DNA of 64,000 nt from Lewinellaceae bacterium. Lineage in GTDB: Bacteria > Bacteroidota > Bacteroidia > Chitinophagales > Saprospiraceae. Where the stretch lies: the NCBI GenBank assembly GCA_016716135.1, contig JADJWX010000015.1, forward strand, positions 98,135-162,134. The letters run 5' to 3'. The first letter of the stretch is position 1. Each line of letters starts with the position of its first letter. A model generated the notes under the pieces. It saw only the letters and a list, made by a program, of their open reading frames with translations, ran no database searches and had not been told where the DNA came from. Shown one piece after another: positions 31,861 through 41,282 of this stretch. The position numbers were made by a program, and so were the translations under genes.

Positions 31861-34446
31861 CTACAGCCACTTCACCAGGTTAAAATCTTGCCTGTGCGCC
31901 AGCATCGGGTGTTTGGGGAACATCCGGAAGCCAAATTCAAACACACCGGCCGTTTGCAGGGTGATCGCGCACTGGTACGTGGCCCTGGTGCTGCCGCCGT
32001 TTTGCGGCTGCGCTTCCAGCTCGTGCCGGCTGATGAGTTCCATTTGTGTTTCTGAAATACGGCGGAAAAACACCACCTCCACGCCGATGTCGGCGGCTTT
32101 GAGGGCATGCAGGTTGAGCGATACCGAGGCTTCAAATTGTTCGCCCAGCGGCAGTGCGTGGTTGAACGTATCGGGCGCCTGAAGGTCCGTTACTTCGATG
32201 TGATCCCAGGCAGTGCGGACGTTGTTTTTCCAGGCCACCAAATCCTGTAAGGCTTTGAAATTATTTTTCTTGAGCTGCTGGCTGCGTGTCCGGAGTTTAG
32301 TGTAAAATCGTTCCTGATAGTCGTTGAGCATGCGGGTCATCACAAAATCGGGCGCTATGTCGGCAATCGTATTTTTGATGTGGCTTACCCAGCGTTCGCT
32401 GATACCGTCGGCGTCGCGTTCGTAAAAACCGGGAATGATGTCGCTTTCAAGAATGTTGTAGATTGTTTCAGCATCCAGCTCATTTTGCAGGGCGGCGTCG
32501 GGGTACGTTTCTTCTTCGGGCAAGGCCCAGCCGGCGCCGGGTTTGTAGCCCTCGCACCACCAGCCGTCAAGCACCGAAAAATTCATCACGCCGTTCATCA
32601 CCGCTTTCATGCCGCTGGTGCCGCTGGCCTCCTTGGGCCGGGTGGGGTTGTTGAGCCAGATGTCGACACCCTGGGTGAGCAGTTTGGCCATTTCCATGCC
32701 GTAGTTTTCCAGGAAAATAACTTTGCCTTTGAAGTCCGGATTGGTCGTGGTGTTGTAGATAAACCGGATGTATTCCTGGCCGCCTTTATCGGCCGGGTGC
32801 GCCTTGCCGGCAAACAGGAAAATCACCGGCCGGTCTGTGTTGTTTACAATTTCCGCCAACCGTTTTTCATTGGAAAACAACAATGTCGCGCGTTTGTACG
32901 TCGCAAAACGACGGGCAAAACCGATAACCAGGGCGTCTTCACGAATCGCTTTGATAATTTCAAAAATGGTGCGCGGGTTTTCACCCCGGCGGGTGAGGTC
33001 GGTTTGCAATTGCAGACGCACCCAATCGAGCAGCCGTTTTTTTAATAGCTGGCGCAAATCCATGATCCGCCGGGCTGGGACATCCTGAATTTTTGACCAA
33101 AACTTGCGATTGGTCTGGTCGTTCAAAAATCCCTTTCCAAAGATTTCCTGGTACAGTTCAAGCCATTCGGCAGCCACCCAGGTAGGGAAGTGGACCCCGT
33201 TGGTCACATAACCCACGTGCGACTCGGCGAAATTGTATTCGGGGTACAGGTCGTTGAACATTTTCTGACTCACTTCGCCGTGCAGCCGGCTTACGCCGTT
33301 CACTTCCAGCGACGTCCGGATTGCAAGGTGGCTCATTGAGAACAACTCATTGCTATCCTCCGGATGGGCACGGCCTAAGGCGACCAGCTGTTCCCAGGAA
33401 ATGCCAAGCGAATGCGTAAATTCGTACAGGTAGTCGCGCAGCAGCGATTCAGGGAACGAATCGTGCCCGGCCGGTACCGGCGTATGGGTGGTAAACAGCT
33501 GGGTAGCGCGCACAATTTCAAGTGCCTGATCAAAGGGCAGGTGTTTATCGCGCAGGTAATTCGCCAGGCGTTCCAGGCCCAGGAAAGCGGCATGGCCTTC
33601 GTTGAGGTGGTACAGGGCGGGCTCCATTTTCATGGCTTTCAGCGCACGTACGCCGCCGATCCCGAGCAGCACCTCCTGGCGGAGGCGGTGTTCGTTGTCG
33701 CCGCCGTAAAGCTGGTGCGTCAGGCTGCGATCTTCCCAATTATTGTCGTCAATATCGGTATCGAGCAGGTACAGCGTCATGCGCCCGACCCGGAGTTCCC
33801 AAACTTTGGCCCATACGGTGCGGCCACTGAGATTGACGGAAACTTTGATCCAGGTACCATGCGCATCGCGCACCGGCATTACCGGCAACTGCGTAAACTT
33901 GGCGGCTTCCAGCTGGTGTATCTGCTCGCCATGCAAGGAGATGGATTGCTGAAAATAGCCATAGCGGTACAACAGGCCGACAGCAACGAGATGCACATTG
34001 CGGTCGCTGATTTCCTTCAGGTAATCGCCGGCAAGCACCCCCAAGCCCCCGGAATACAGGCGCAGGCTCTGGTGCAAGCCATATTCCATGCAGAAATAGG
34101 CAATTTGACCTTGGCTGTCGTCCTTCGGTACGTCGATATATTTTTTAAATGCTGAATAAACCGAATTGAGTTTCCGGATAAAAGCACTGTCGTCGAGCAA
34201 AGCCTGGGCCTTTTCCATTCCCAACTCATCGAGCAGAGCCAATGGATTGTAATTGACCGTTACAAACAATTCAGGGTCGATCGATTGGAATAATTCGATG
34301 GCTTCGTGGTTCCAGGACCACCACAGGTTGGTTGCCAACTCGTGCAGCGGTGCCAGGCCTTCGGGAAGTTTGGGCTCTATGAAAATACGCTTGAGTTTGC
34401 CGCCGTTTTCTGTCAGATTACCAAGCATGGGATGAATTTGTGTCAT
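31861..34446 (-). CDS. glgP: Alpha-glucan (glycogen/maltodextrin) phosphorylase
   Basis: 861 residues. It releases glucose 1-phosphate from alpha-1,4-glucans using pyridoxal phosphate. The N-terminal DUF3417 segment (LATNLWWSWNHEA) marks the bacterial short form. The core has AYFCMEYGLHQSLRLYSGGLG, NEGHAAF, FTTHTPVPAGHD and the PLP-lysine motif EASGTSGMKA (K614). A C-terminal domain of about 100 residues is extra to the catalytic core. Product glucose 1-phosphate could feed UDP-glucose and the neighbouring ugd. Confidence 0.95.
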   Translation of the reverse strand: MTQIHPMLGNLTENGGKLKRIFIEPKLPEGLAPLHELATNLWWSWNHEAIELFQSIDPELFVTVNYNPLALLDELGMEKAQALLDDSAFIRKLNSVYSAFKKYIDVPKDDSQGQIAYFCMEYGLHQSLRLYSGGLGVLAGDYLKEISDRNVHLVAVGLLYRYGYFQQSISLHGEQIHQLEAAKFTQLPVMPVRDAHGTWIKVSVNLSGRTVWAKVWELRVGRMTLYLLDTDIDDNNWEDRSLTHQLYGGDNEHRLRQEVLLGIGGVRALKAMKMEPALYHLNEGHAAFLGLERLANYLRDKHLPFDQALEIVRATQLFTTHTPVPAGHDSFPESLLRDYLYEFTHSLGISWEQLVALGRAHPEDSNELFSMSHLAIRTSLEVNGVSRLHGEVSQKMFNDLYPEYNFAESHVGYVTNGVHFPTWVAAEWLELYQEIFGKGFLNDQTNRKFWSKIQDVPARRIMDLRQLLKKRLLDWVRLQLQTDLTRRGENPRTIFEIIKAIREDALVIGFARRFATYKRATLLFSNEKRLAEIVNNTDRPVIFLFAGKAHPADKGGQEYIRFIYNTTTNPDFKGKVIFLENYGMEMAKLLTQGVDIWLNNPTRPKEASGTSGMKAVMNGVMNFSVLDGWWCEGYKPGAGWALPEEETYPDAALQNELDAETIYNILESDIIPGFYERDADGISERWVSHIKNTIADIAPDFVMTRMLNDYQERFYTKLRTRSQQLKKNNFKALQDLVAWKNNVRTAWDHIEVTDLQAPDTFNHALPLGEQFEASVSLNLHALKAADIGVEVVFFRRISETQMELISRHELEAQPQNGGSTRATYQCAITLQTAGVFEFGFRMFPKHPMLAHRQDFNLVKWL

Positions 34447-34640
34447 ACGTTTAAAGTTGTATGGTTGATTGAGGTGCGTCAGGGTGGTTTTTTTGAGCGC
34501 GGGGCAAAAGTACGGCGATTTCCATAAGTTCGTGTAAAGGTGACAAAAAGCTGTGTCTACCGGGTTGAACTAAACATAAAACCGGAAAGTGCTGAAAACC
34601 TGCGATCATCTGCACATGCAAGGACTTGCCGTGCAGCACC

Positions 34641-35585
34641 TCACCGACCCGAAGCGACAACCATATCCTGATACGCCAGACAAGTTGAAAAGCCTTTTTT
34701 CAAAAAATAGTCCGCTACCAAATCCGGGGCCTGCGCGCTCATGGCGAGCACAAAATCGCCGCCCCAGGCGCCCAGGCTTTTCACCACACCGGGAAAATCC
34801 GGGAAATACAAATCCTGCGCCCGCGGCAAATCGAGCATTCGGCTGATCAGTTGCTCGTGTTCAAGCATGACGGCGCTGAAATCCGCCAGCGTTTCAGCTT
34901 GCACGGCACGTTGCGTAAGCGCGGTAATTTTTTCAATAAAATCCCGATTGCCCTGCGCCCGTTCGCGGTACCGCTGTATCCCCTCGCGGCTGTTTTGTTT
35001 TTTGCCTAAAAAAACAAAACACAACGAGGAGGCAAACGCAGGTACAAAATGAACGGACTGCACGTGGGGCTGTTGATCGGCTAACCGGTACACCAACGGC
35101 CCTTCTGCGAAAGCGCAGGCAATATCGTAGCCCGAGCCGCCAAAGGTGTCAAACAACACCGCATACGGATCAACACCGGCCCAGCGCGCCAACGCGGCAA
35201 TGAGCGTACTGCTGGTGCCCAGCCCCCATCGGCGCGGAAAGTCGGTACGCGTACGCACCTTCCAACCGACATGGGTCAGAAATTCCGGGTTTTGCTTCCG
35301 GCAGGCGGCCAGTATGCCCTGCAAACGTTCGGCGGTGAAACTGCTGGTGGTTTCCAACAACTCTAGTGCCGGCAGGGAAAAAGTGGCTTTAAACCAGGTT
35401 GCACCTTGTTCATCGATACTTTCCCAATGCAATTTTTCAGTATCTGCCGACACAACCACCTCAAGCATTTGGCCAAAACGTACCGGCACCGCCAGGGCCA
35501 GCGCACCGTCGAGCACGGCATATTCCCCGGTGAGCAGCAGCTTGCCGCGGGCACGGATGGTAGTGGTTTCGATATCGTTTTTCAC
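34641..35585 (-). CDS. GYDIA-type GHMP kinase
   Basis: 314 residues. A GHMP small-molecule kinase with RARGKLLLTGEYAVLDGALALAVPV at the N-terminus, the ATP loop RRWGLGTSSTLIAALA and the GYDIACAFAEGPLVYR motif that names the subgroup. The subgroup is widespread in Bacteroidota. Its substrate is unproven, and a mevalonate-pathway role is often assumed. The start is GTG and overlaps the aroA stop as GTGA, which implies translational coupling. Confidence 0.85.
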   Translation of the reverse strand: MKNDIETTTIRARGKLLLTGEYAVLDGALALAVPVRFGQMLEVVVSADTEKLHWESIDEQGATWFKATFSLPALELLETTSSFTAERLQGILAACRKQNPEFLTHVGWKVRTRTDFPRRWGLGTSSTLIAALARWAGVDPYAVLFDTFGGSGYDIACAFAEGPLVYRLADQQPHVQSVHFVPAFASSLCFVFLGKKQNSREGIQRYRERAQGNRDFIEKITALTQRAVQAETLADFSAVMLEHEQLISRMLDLPRAQDLYFPDFPGVVKSLGAWGGDFVLAMSAQAPDLVADYFLKKGFSTCLAYQDMVVASGR

Positions 35586-36835
35586 GGTGCGGTAAATTTT
35601 TCAATGGAAAAGCCAACTTGCGCCAAATGCTCCCAGAAGGCCGGATAGGATTTCGCTACGACGGCCGGGTTTTCAATCTCCACCGGCCCCAGCATGGCCA
35701 GGGTGGCAAACGCCATGGCCATACGATGATCGCCGTACGTGGCGAAGCGGGGCGGGGCATCCCAGCGGGCTTTGCCCTGCAAAATGTAGCGGTCGCTGCC
35801 CGGCATTTCCGGGCCGAAATGTACGCCGATCCTGGCCAGTTCGATACCCAAAGCGCTGGTCCGGTCGGTTTCTTTGATGGCCAGGGTTTCGAGTCCGGTG
35901 AACACGGCGGGAATGCCTAGTCCTGCGTATACGACGGCCATTGTTTGCGCGATGTCGGGGCAGTTGCGAAAGTCGACTGTACGTTTGGTCCGGCTCCCGT
36001 CTCCATTGGGTGAAAGAATGTTGGTGGGGCCAAATACCTGGCTGGCCACCCCAACATCGTTCATCAACTCCCGGATCACCCGGTCGCCCTGCCAGCTATC
36101 GGCAAAAAGACCTTCTAATTTCAGGTCAACGGTTTCGGCAAAAGCGACCATGGCGTACCAGTAGGATGCTGCCGACCAATCGGCCTCGATGCGCAAGGGC
36201 CGGGGGGTGTAGTGCCCGGGCGCCACCCGTATCCGGTCGCCCTGCCATTGCGCATCAGCGCCGAAAAATCGCATCAATTGCATAGTCATTTCGAGATAGG
36301 GCCGGGAAACCAGCCGCCCTTCGGGGATCAACTCCAGCCCGCCGGGCAGGTACGGACCAATGAGCAACAGCGCGGAAAGAAACTGGCTGCTCACGCTGGC
36401 ATCGATCCGTACCGTTTGCATTTTTTTAGAAAAACCGGGCGGGCCAATGCGCAACGGCGGGTACCCGGGATGGCCCAGGTAGTCGATCCGGGCGCCCAAA
36501 CTGCGCAGTGCCTCCACCAGGGCGCCGACCGGGCGCTCGCACATGCGGGCCGATCCGGTCAGTTCGTGCGCACCCGGCTGCAAGGCCAGATAGGCAGTGA
36601 GAAATCGAAAAGTGGTGCCCGCGTCACCGGCATCGTACCGGTTGGATCGATTTTTCAGGAGTCGGAGCAAGGTCTGCGTGTCTTTGGAGCCCGCAAGGCC
36701 GCTCAGCCACTGCCCGGAATCGGCGCCGGACAGTGCCAGGATGATCAAGGCGCGGTTGCTCAGGCTTTTGGAGCCGTCGAGTGCGATGGCGCCCTGAAGC
36801 CTGCGGTCGGGTTTGGAAAGGCGGATGACTTCCAT
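35582..36835 (-). CDS. aroA: 3-phosphoshikimate 1-carboxyvinyltransferase (EPSP synthase)
   Basis: 417 residues. The sixth shikimate pathway step, joining shikimate 3-phosphate and phosphoenolpyruvate. DGSKSLSNRALIILAL, DAGDAGTTFRFLTAYLAL, ARMCERPVGALVEALRSLG, ASVSSQFLSALLLIGP and KETDRTSALGIELARIG followed by YGDHRMAMAFA are all present. The chosen ATG gives the usual length. The longer frame would add 14 unlikely codons. It is divergent from the SMUG2-type gene. Confidence 0.95.
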   Translation of the reverse strand: MEVIRLSKPDRRLQGAIALDGSKSLSNRALIILALSGADSGQWLSGLAGSKDTQTLLRLLKNRSNRYDAGDAGTTFRFLTAYLALQPGAHELTGSARMCERPVGALVEALRSLGARIDYLGHPGYPPLRIGPPGFSKKMQTVRIDASVSSQFLSALLLIGPYLPGGLELIPEGRLVSRPYLEMTMQLMRFFGADAQWQGDRIRVAPGHYTPRPLRIEADWSAASYWYAMVAFAETVDLKLEGLFADSWQGDRVIRELMNDVGVASQVFGPTNILSPNGDGSRTKRTVDFRNCPDIAQTMAVVYAGLGIPAVFTGLETLAIKETDRTSALGIELARIGVHFGPEMPGSDRYILQGKARWDAPPRFATYGDHRMAMAFATLAMLGPVEIENPAVVAKSYPAFWEHLAQVGFSIEKFTAP

Positions 36836-36844
36836 AGGGGTAAA

Positions 36845-36872
36845 GATAGCCAACCGCCGATAGCCAACCGCC
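36845..36872. repeat. Two tandem copies of a 14-bp unit
   Basis: GATAGCCAACCGCC occurs twice without a gap, between the divergent aroA and SMUG2-type starts. Copy number may change by slippage and alter promoter spacing. Confidence 0.9.
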
Positions 36873-36894
36873 GACAACTTTTATCTTTACCGCC

Positions 36895-37578
36895 ATGACA
36901 TTTGCAGATCATGTACTTGCGTTCACGCGCAATTTGCGCCCCCCGGACATCCCCCTGCCACCGGATTTTGAATGGTTGTTCCCGTATGCGCAACCGGAAA
37001 CCATGGCTGCCCTGACGGCTTTTTACCGAAAATATTACGCCGACCCGCATCCGCGCAATTTCATGTTCGGCATCAATCCGGGCCGTTTTGGCGCGGGTAT
37101 CACTGGGGTGCCGTTTACCGATCCGGTGCGTCTGGAAACCGAGTGCGGCATTCCGAATGATTTTCCGAAAAAACAGGAGTTGTCGGCGCAATTTGTCTGG
37201 ATGTTCATCAATGCCTACGGTGGCGCGGAGGCCTTTTGCCGGCAATTTTATATCACCTCCATGTCGCCGCTGGGTTTTGTGAAAAACGGTATCAACATCA
37301 ACTACTACGACGACCGACAACTGCTGAAGGCCACCGAGCCGTTCATTGTGTGGAATATCCGCACCCAGTTGGAATTTGGCGCCCGGCGCGAGGCTGCGGT
37401 GTGCATCGGGGAAGGACAAAATTTCAAGGTGTTCAAAAAACTGAACGATCAACACGGTTTTTTTAAGGAGGTCATTCCCTTGCCACACCCGCGTTTTGTG
37501 ATGCAATACCGCCGGAAACGGCTGGACGAATTCGTAGGGAATTATGTGTCGGTGTTACGTGGCTTCCCGGTGGACTAA
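36895..37578 (+). CDS. SMUG2-type uracil-DNA glycosylase
   Basis: 227 residues. The motif FGINPGRFGAGITGVPFTDP is the SMUG-family catalytic and uracil-binding loop. PLPHPRFVMQY near residue 203 is the second active-site loop (HPSPR-like). SPLGFVKNGININYYD is conserved in the Bacteroidota branch. It would remove uracil or oxidised pyrimidines from DNA in base-excision repair. Activity of this branch is less studied than human SMUG1. A TATCTTTA promoter-like box lies 10 bases upstream. Confidence 0.88.
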   Translation: MTFADHVLAFTRNLRPPDIPLPPDFEWLFPYAQPETMAALTAFYRKYYADPHPRNFMFGINPGRFGAGITGVPFTDPVRLETECGIPNDFPKKQELSAQFVWMFINAYGGAEAFCRQFYITSMSPLGFVKNGININYYDDRQLLKATEPFIVWNIRTQLEFGARREAAVCIGEGQNFKVFKKLNDQHGFFKEVIPLPHPRFVMQYRRKRLDEFVGNYVSVLRGFPVD

Positions 37579-37581
37579 TGG

Positions 37582-37902
37582 CTATTTCGGTACCGTTTTC
37601 AATTGCTCCTGAATTTCCCGGAGGCGCTTTTTTTTGATCGAATCGACCAGTTGAGGCAAGACGGTTTTTTCCTGAAGTTTGCACATGCTGTCGAGTTCTT
37701 CTCGTGCGAGCCGTATCTGTGCCGCCGCCGTGGAGTCGATACGCTGGCGGGTACCGGCGTCAAGGGGGGTATTGGAATTGCCGCAGCCTGCGACGAGGAG
37801 GCTGAGAAAAAGAATCGCCACGGTAGCCGTACGGTTTTGAGCGAACAGATAAAACTTCGTGCTTCCGTGCTTCCGTGGTGGCTTAAAAAAAACGTTGGAC
37901 AT
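37582..37902 (-). CDS. Small putative lipoprotein
   Basis: About 106 residues. A hydrophobic segment ends in the lipobox LLVAGC and is followed by a charged helical tail (IRLAREELDSMCKLQEK, KKKRLREIQEQL). The long N-terminal part before the signal, KPPRKHGSTKFYL, is encoded by a repeat-like tract (CCACGGAAGCACGGAAGCACGAAG). The true start may be a later GTG just before AILFLSLLVAGC. Function unknown. Confidence 0.55.
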   Translation of the reverse strand: MSNVFFKPPRKHGSTKFYLFAQNRTATVAILFLSLLVAGCGNSNTPLDAGTRQRIDSTAAAQIRLAREELDSMCKLQEKTVLPQLVDSIKKKRLREIQEQLKTVPK

Positions 37903-38006
37903 AGCGCCGGCATTTATAAAACCCAAAAGTCCGGCATTAGCCTGAATTTTACGGTATGTTTTTCCGGATAAGCCCTGGAATGCAGCAGCAGATGCCGGTA
38001 AAATCC

Positions 38007-38014
38007 TACTTTTG
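38007..38014 (+). promoter_or_regulatory. -7 element for the pssA-purS-rsmI cluster
   Basis: TACTTTTG matches TAnnTTTG exactly, 103 bases before the pssA start. No convincing -33 element accompanies it. Confidence 0.45.
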
Positions 38015-38117
38015 CCTGCGCGGCCGGCTATCGTTTTCTTTTAAGCGGAAAGCAAAGCCGGGTCGGGACACTCCGCACTTCGAATTCCCACTCCGTATGC
38101 CGTACTTCGTACTCCCT

Positions 38118-38909
38118 ATGCGTCAACACATTCCCAATTTTTTCACGTTGTCGAACCTGTTTTTCGGGTGTTCCGCACTGATTTTGCTGCTCAACGGTCA
38201 GGTAGTACCTGCCGCCTGGTTTGTCCTGGGCTCTTTTTTATGCGACTATGCCGACGGCATGGTGGCGCGGGCCCTGCGTGTCGCCTCCCCGATGGGGCGG
38301 GAGTTGGACTCCCTGGCCGATGTGGTCAGTTTTGGCGTGGTACCCGGCGCGATGTTGTACGGTATGTTGGCCTCCGTTTTTTGTGCGGATTTCCCCGGCT
38401 TTTTTCCGTGGATGGCTGATCCGGCACCTGCGACTGAAAGCGCCCGGCTGGCCATCTGCCCGGTGGCCTTACCGGCATTTTTACTGTCGATGTTTTCCGC
38501 CTACCGGCTGGCAAAGTTCAACCTCGACACCCGGCAAAAGCACTATTTCATGGGCTTAAGCACACCGGGATGCACGGTATTTGTGTTGGGCCTGATGCTG
38601 GCGGCACACAACAACCAGCTCGGCATCGGAAACCTGCTGGTGGCACAGCCCTGGTTGTTGTACATCCTGACCGGACTTTTTTCTTTTCTGCTGGTCAGTG
38701 ATATTCCCATGTTTGCGCTCAAGTTCCGCTCCCGGCGTTTGCGCGAAAACAAAATGCCCAGCTTGTTTTTGGCCTTGTCGATAACTGCACTGGTACTTTT
38801 TAAAGGCCTGGGCTTATCCATGGTCATCTTGTTTTACATTGTTTTGTCTGTTTTTTCAAAAAATAAAATACTCAATGCAGATCAGGCGCCCAGCCGGCCG
38901 GGTCTTTAG
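38118..38909 (+). CDS. pssA: CDP-diacylglycerol--serine O-phosphatidyltransferase
   Basis: 263 residues and about seven transmembrane segments. It joins CDP-diacylglycerol and serine to phosphatidylserine, the precursor of phosphatidylethanolamine, at the inner membrane. The CDP-alcohol phosphotransferase signature D-G-x2-A-R-x8-G-x3-D-x3-D is complete (DGMVARALRVASPMGRELDSLAD). The chosen ATG begins MRQHIPNFFTLSNL, the normal start. The longer frame reads through a repeat-like tract (CTCCGTATGCCGTACTTCGTACTCC). Confidence 0.93.
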   Translation: MRQHIPNFFTLSNLFFGCSALILLLNGQVVPAAWFVLGSFLCDYADGMVARALRVASPMGRELDSLADVVSFGVVPGAMLYGMLASVFCADFPGFFPWMADPAPATESARLAICPVALPAFLLSMFSAYRLAKFNLDTRQKHYFMGLSTPGCTVFVLGLMLAAHNNQLGIGNLLVAQPWLLYILTGLFSFLLVSDIPMFALKFRSRRLRENKMPSLFLALSITALVLFKGLGLSMVILFYIVLSVFSKNKILNADQAPSRPGL

Positions 38910-38929
38910 CTTTTAAACATCGCGCTCAA

Positions 38930-39181
38930 ATGAAATTTGTTGCTGAAATTGACATTATGCCGCATAAAGAACTACTCGATCCGCAGGGAAAAGCGGTAGT
39001 TAACAATTTGGGGCACCTCGACCTGGACGGCATTTCCGATGTCCGCATTGGCCGCCACGTACACATGGCCCTGGACGCCGCCACCGAAGACGAAGCCCGG
39101 CAAAAGGTTGAAACAGCCTGCCAAAAACTGCTGGCAAACATGATCGTGGAAACGTATACTTACCAGATCAGCCAACAGTAG
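38930..39181 (+). CDS. purS: Phosphoribosylformylglycinamidine synthase subunit PurS
   Basis: 83 residues, full length. MPHKELLDPQGKAV, LDLDGISDVRIGRHVHM and EDEARQKVETACQKLLAN are diagnostic. PurS bridges PurL and PurQ in the fourth step of de novo purine synthesis. Neither purL nor purQ lies in the window. It sits 20 bases after pssA and 16 before rsmI, so the three are probably one transcript. Confidence 0.92.
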   Translation: MKFVAEIDIMPHKELLDPQGKAVVNNLGHLDLDGISDVRIGRHVHMALDAATEDEARQKVETACQKLLANMIVETYTYQISQQ

Positions 39182-39197
39182 CCGTCGGCACTGAAAA

Positions 39198-39890
39198 ATG
39201 CTTTACATCGTACCCACACCCATCGGCAATTTGGAGGACATCACGCTGCGCGCACTGCGCATCCTGAAAGAGGTATCGCTGGTGCTGGCCGAGGATACGC
39301 GCACGAGCGGCAAACTGTTGAAGCACTATGAAATCCGCACGCCCTTGCGCGCTTTTCATGCCCACAACGAGCATGCGGTTGTAGAAAAACTGGTGGCCGA
39401 ACTCCAGGCCGGCACGTCGATGGCACTGGTATCGGATGCCGGCACGCCGGGTATCAGCGATCCCGGTTTTTTGCTGGTGCGGGCTTGCGTGCAACAAGGG
39501 GTGCGGGTGGAATGCCTGCCCGGCCCCACGGCGTTTGTGCCGGCGCTGGTGGCCAGCGGCCTGCCCTGCGACACTTTCCATTTCGAGGGATTTTTGCCGC
39601 ATAAAAAAGGGCGCCAAACCCGCTTGAAGTATTTGGCCGAATTGCCCCACACGTTCGTGTTGTACGAATCGCCCTACCGGCTGGTGAAATGTCTGGGCGA
39701 GCTGGGCGATGTTTGCGGCGCAACTCGGATGGCTTGTGTGGCCCGTGAGCTGAGCAAATTGCACGAAGAAGTAAAAACGGCGTCGCTGACGGACTTGCAG
39801 GCGCATTTTTCAGCCAAAGAGGTGAAAGGCGAAATTGTGGTCGTCGTGGCCGGAATGCCCGGAAAACCTAAGCGCTCAGCTGACGAATGA
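39198..39890 (+). CDS. rsmI: 16S rRNA (cytidine(1402)-2'-O)-methyltransferase
   Basis: 230 residues. The SAM-dependent tetrapyrrole-methylase fold is shown by YIVPTPIGNLEDITLRAL, AEDTRTSGKLL, ALVSDAGTPGISDPG and PGPTAFVPALVASGLP. It methylates C1402 of 16S rRNA in the decoding centre. Its 3' end overlaps the converging hisS by 23 bases. Confidence 0.96.
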   Translation: MLYIVPTPIGNLEDITLRALRILKEVSLVLAEDTRTSGKLLKHYEIRTPLRAFHAHNEHAVVEKLVAELQAGTSMALVSDAGTPGISDPGFLLVRACVQQGVRVECLPGPTAFVPALVASGLPCDTFHFEGFLPHKKGRQTRLKYLAELPHTFVLYESPYRLVKCLGELGDVCGATRMACVARELSKLHEEVKTASLTDLQAHFSAKEVKGEIVVVVAGMPGKPKRSADE

Positions 39891-41214
39891 GCGCCTCTAC
39901 CGTCATATTTTGTTGCTCCCCGGTTTTCTGATCTTTCACCGCTACCTGGCCTGTCTGCATTTCGGCGTCGCCGGCAAGGGCAACTACCGGGATATTGCAC
40001 TTGGCGGCATAGTCAAACTGTTTTTTTAATTTGCCCGGCTCGGGGTACAGCTCGGCGGGAATACCTGCGGCGCGCACTTTGGTCACACATTCGAAGGCAT
40101 ACTTGTGTGTCGCTTCGTCGAACGCCATGAACAGCACGCGCACCGTTTCGGAAAGCGTTTCCGGAAAGCGGTCGAGTTCGTCCAGCACATCGTAAATCCG
40201 GTCGGCGCCGAAGGAAATCCCGACACCCGACAGGCCGGGCATGCCGAAAACGCCGGTAAGGTCGGCGTAGCGGCCGCCGCCGCCGATGCTGCCCATTTTA
40301 ACACCCTTGGCGGCCACTTCAAAAATGCAGCCGGTGTAATAACTCAGGCCGCGGGCCAAGGTGACATCAAATTTTACGTCGTTTTTCAGGCTTGTTTTTT
40401 CTAAAAAACCGAGTACCTGATCAAGTTCGGCAAGGCCGGCAAGGCCGGTTTCACTGGCGCTGAAAATGTCGCGAAGTTCATCCGGCGACACCATAGCCAG
40501 TACTTTTTCGATGGTGTTGAGCGCGCCGTCCGGAATACCGCGTTCGGCAAGTTCGCGCCGCACGCCCTCGGGGCCGATCTTATCCAGCTTGTCGATGGCC
40601 ACCGTCATGTCGGAAAAGCGATCGGCAATACCGGCTGCTTCGGCAATGCCGTAGAGCACCTTCCGGTTGTTGATTTTGATGGTCACCGGAATTTGCAATT
40701 GGGCAAAGGCTTCATCGTATATCTGCACCAGTTCGGCTTCGTACATCAGGCTGTCCGAGCCAATGACGTCGGCATCGCATTGAAAAAACTCCCGGTACCG
40801 GCCTTTTTGTGGCCGGTCGGCGCGCCAAACGGGCTGGATCTGGTAGCGTTTGAAGGGGAAGGTTAGGGCATGGCGGTTCATCACCACGAAGCGCGCGAAG
40901 GGTACGGTGAGGTCGTAGCGCAGGCCGCGTTTGGAGATGGTGGATACCAGTTTGGCCGAATCTTTGGCTGCCAGGGCCGCCGGGTCGGCTTTTTGCAGGT
41001 AGTCGCCGTTGTTCAGAATTTTGAACAAGAGTTGATCGCCTTCGTCGCCGTATTTGCCGGTGAGGGTGCTCAGGTTTTCCATGGCCGGTGTTTCCAGCGG
41101 CTGGAAGCCGAATTTCACAAAAACGGTGCGGATGGTATCAAAAATATAGGCACGTTTGCGAGCCTGTTCGGGCCCGAAATCGCGGGTGCCTTCCGGTAAG
41201 CCGGGTTTTTGCAT
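39868..41214 (-). CDS. hisS: Histidine--tRNA ligase
   Basis: 448 residues, class II synthetase. GTRDFGPEQARKRAYIF, LRYDLTVPFARFV, QPVWRADRPQKGRYREFFQCDAD, the HisA-type motif ARGLSYYTGCIFE and GSIGGGGRYADLTG are all seen. The C-terminal 100 residues form the anticodon-binding domain (AELYPEPGKLKKQFDYA). Confidence 0.97.
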   Translation of the reverse strand: MQKPGLPEGTRDFGPEQARKRAYIFDTIRTVFVKFGFQPLETPAMENLSTLTGKYGDEGDQLLFKILNNGDYLQKADPAALAAKDSAKLVSTISKRGLRYDLTVPFARFVVMNRHALTFPFKRYQIQPVWRADRPQKGRYREFFQCDADVIGSDSLMYEAELVQIYDEAFAQLQIPVTIKINNRKVLYGIAEAAGIADRFSDMTVAIDKLDKIGPEGVRRELAERGIPDGALNTIEKVLAMVSPDELRDIFSASETGLAGLAELDQVLGFLEKTSLKNDVKFDVTLARGLSYYTGCIFEVAAKGVKMGSIGGGGRYADLTGVFGMPGLSGVGISFGADRIYDVLDELDRFPETLSETVRVLFMAFDEATHKYAFECVTKVRAAGIPAELYPEPGKLKKQFDYAAKCNIPVVALAGDAEMQTGQVAVKDQKTGEQQNMTVEALIRQLSA

Positions 41215-41282
41215 GATTTATTTTTTTTGAATGGGCAGGATCAACAAGGTTCAACAGGCTAAGCCTGCCCAATTGAATCTGG

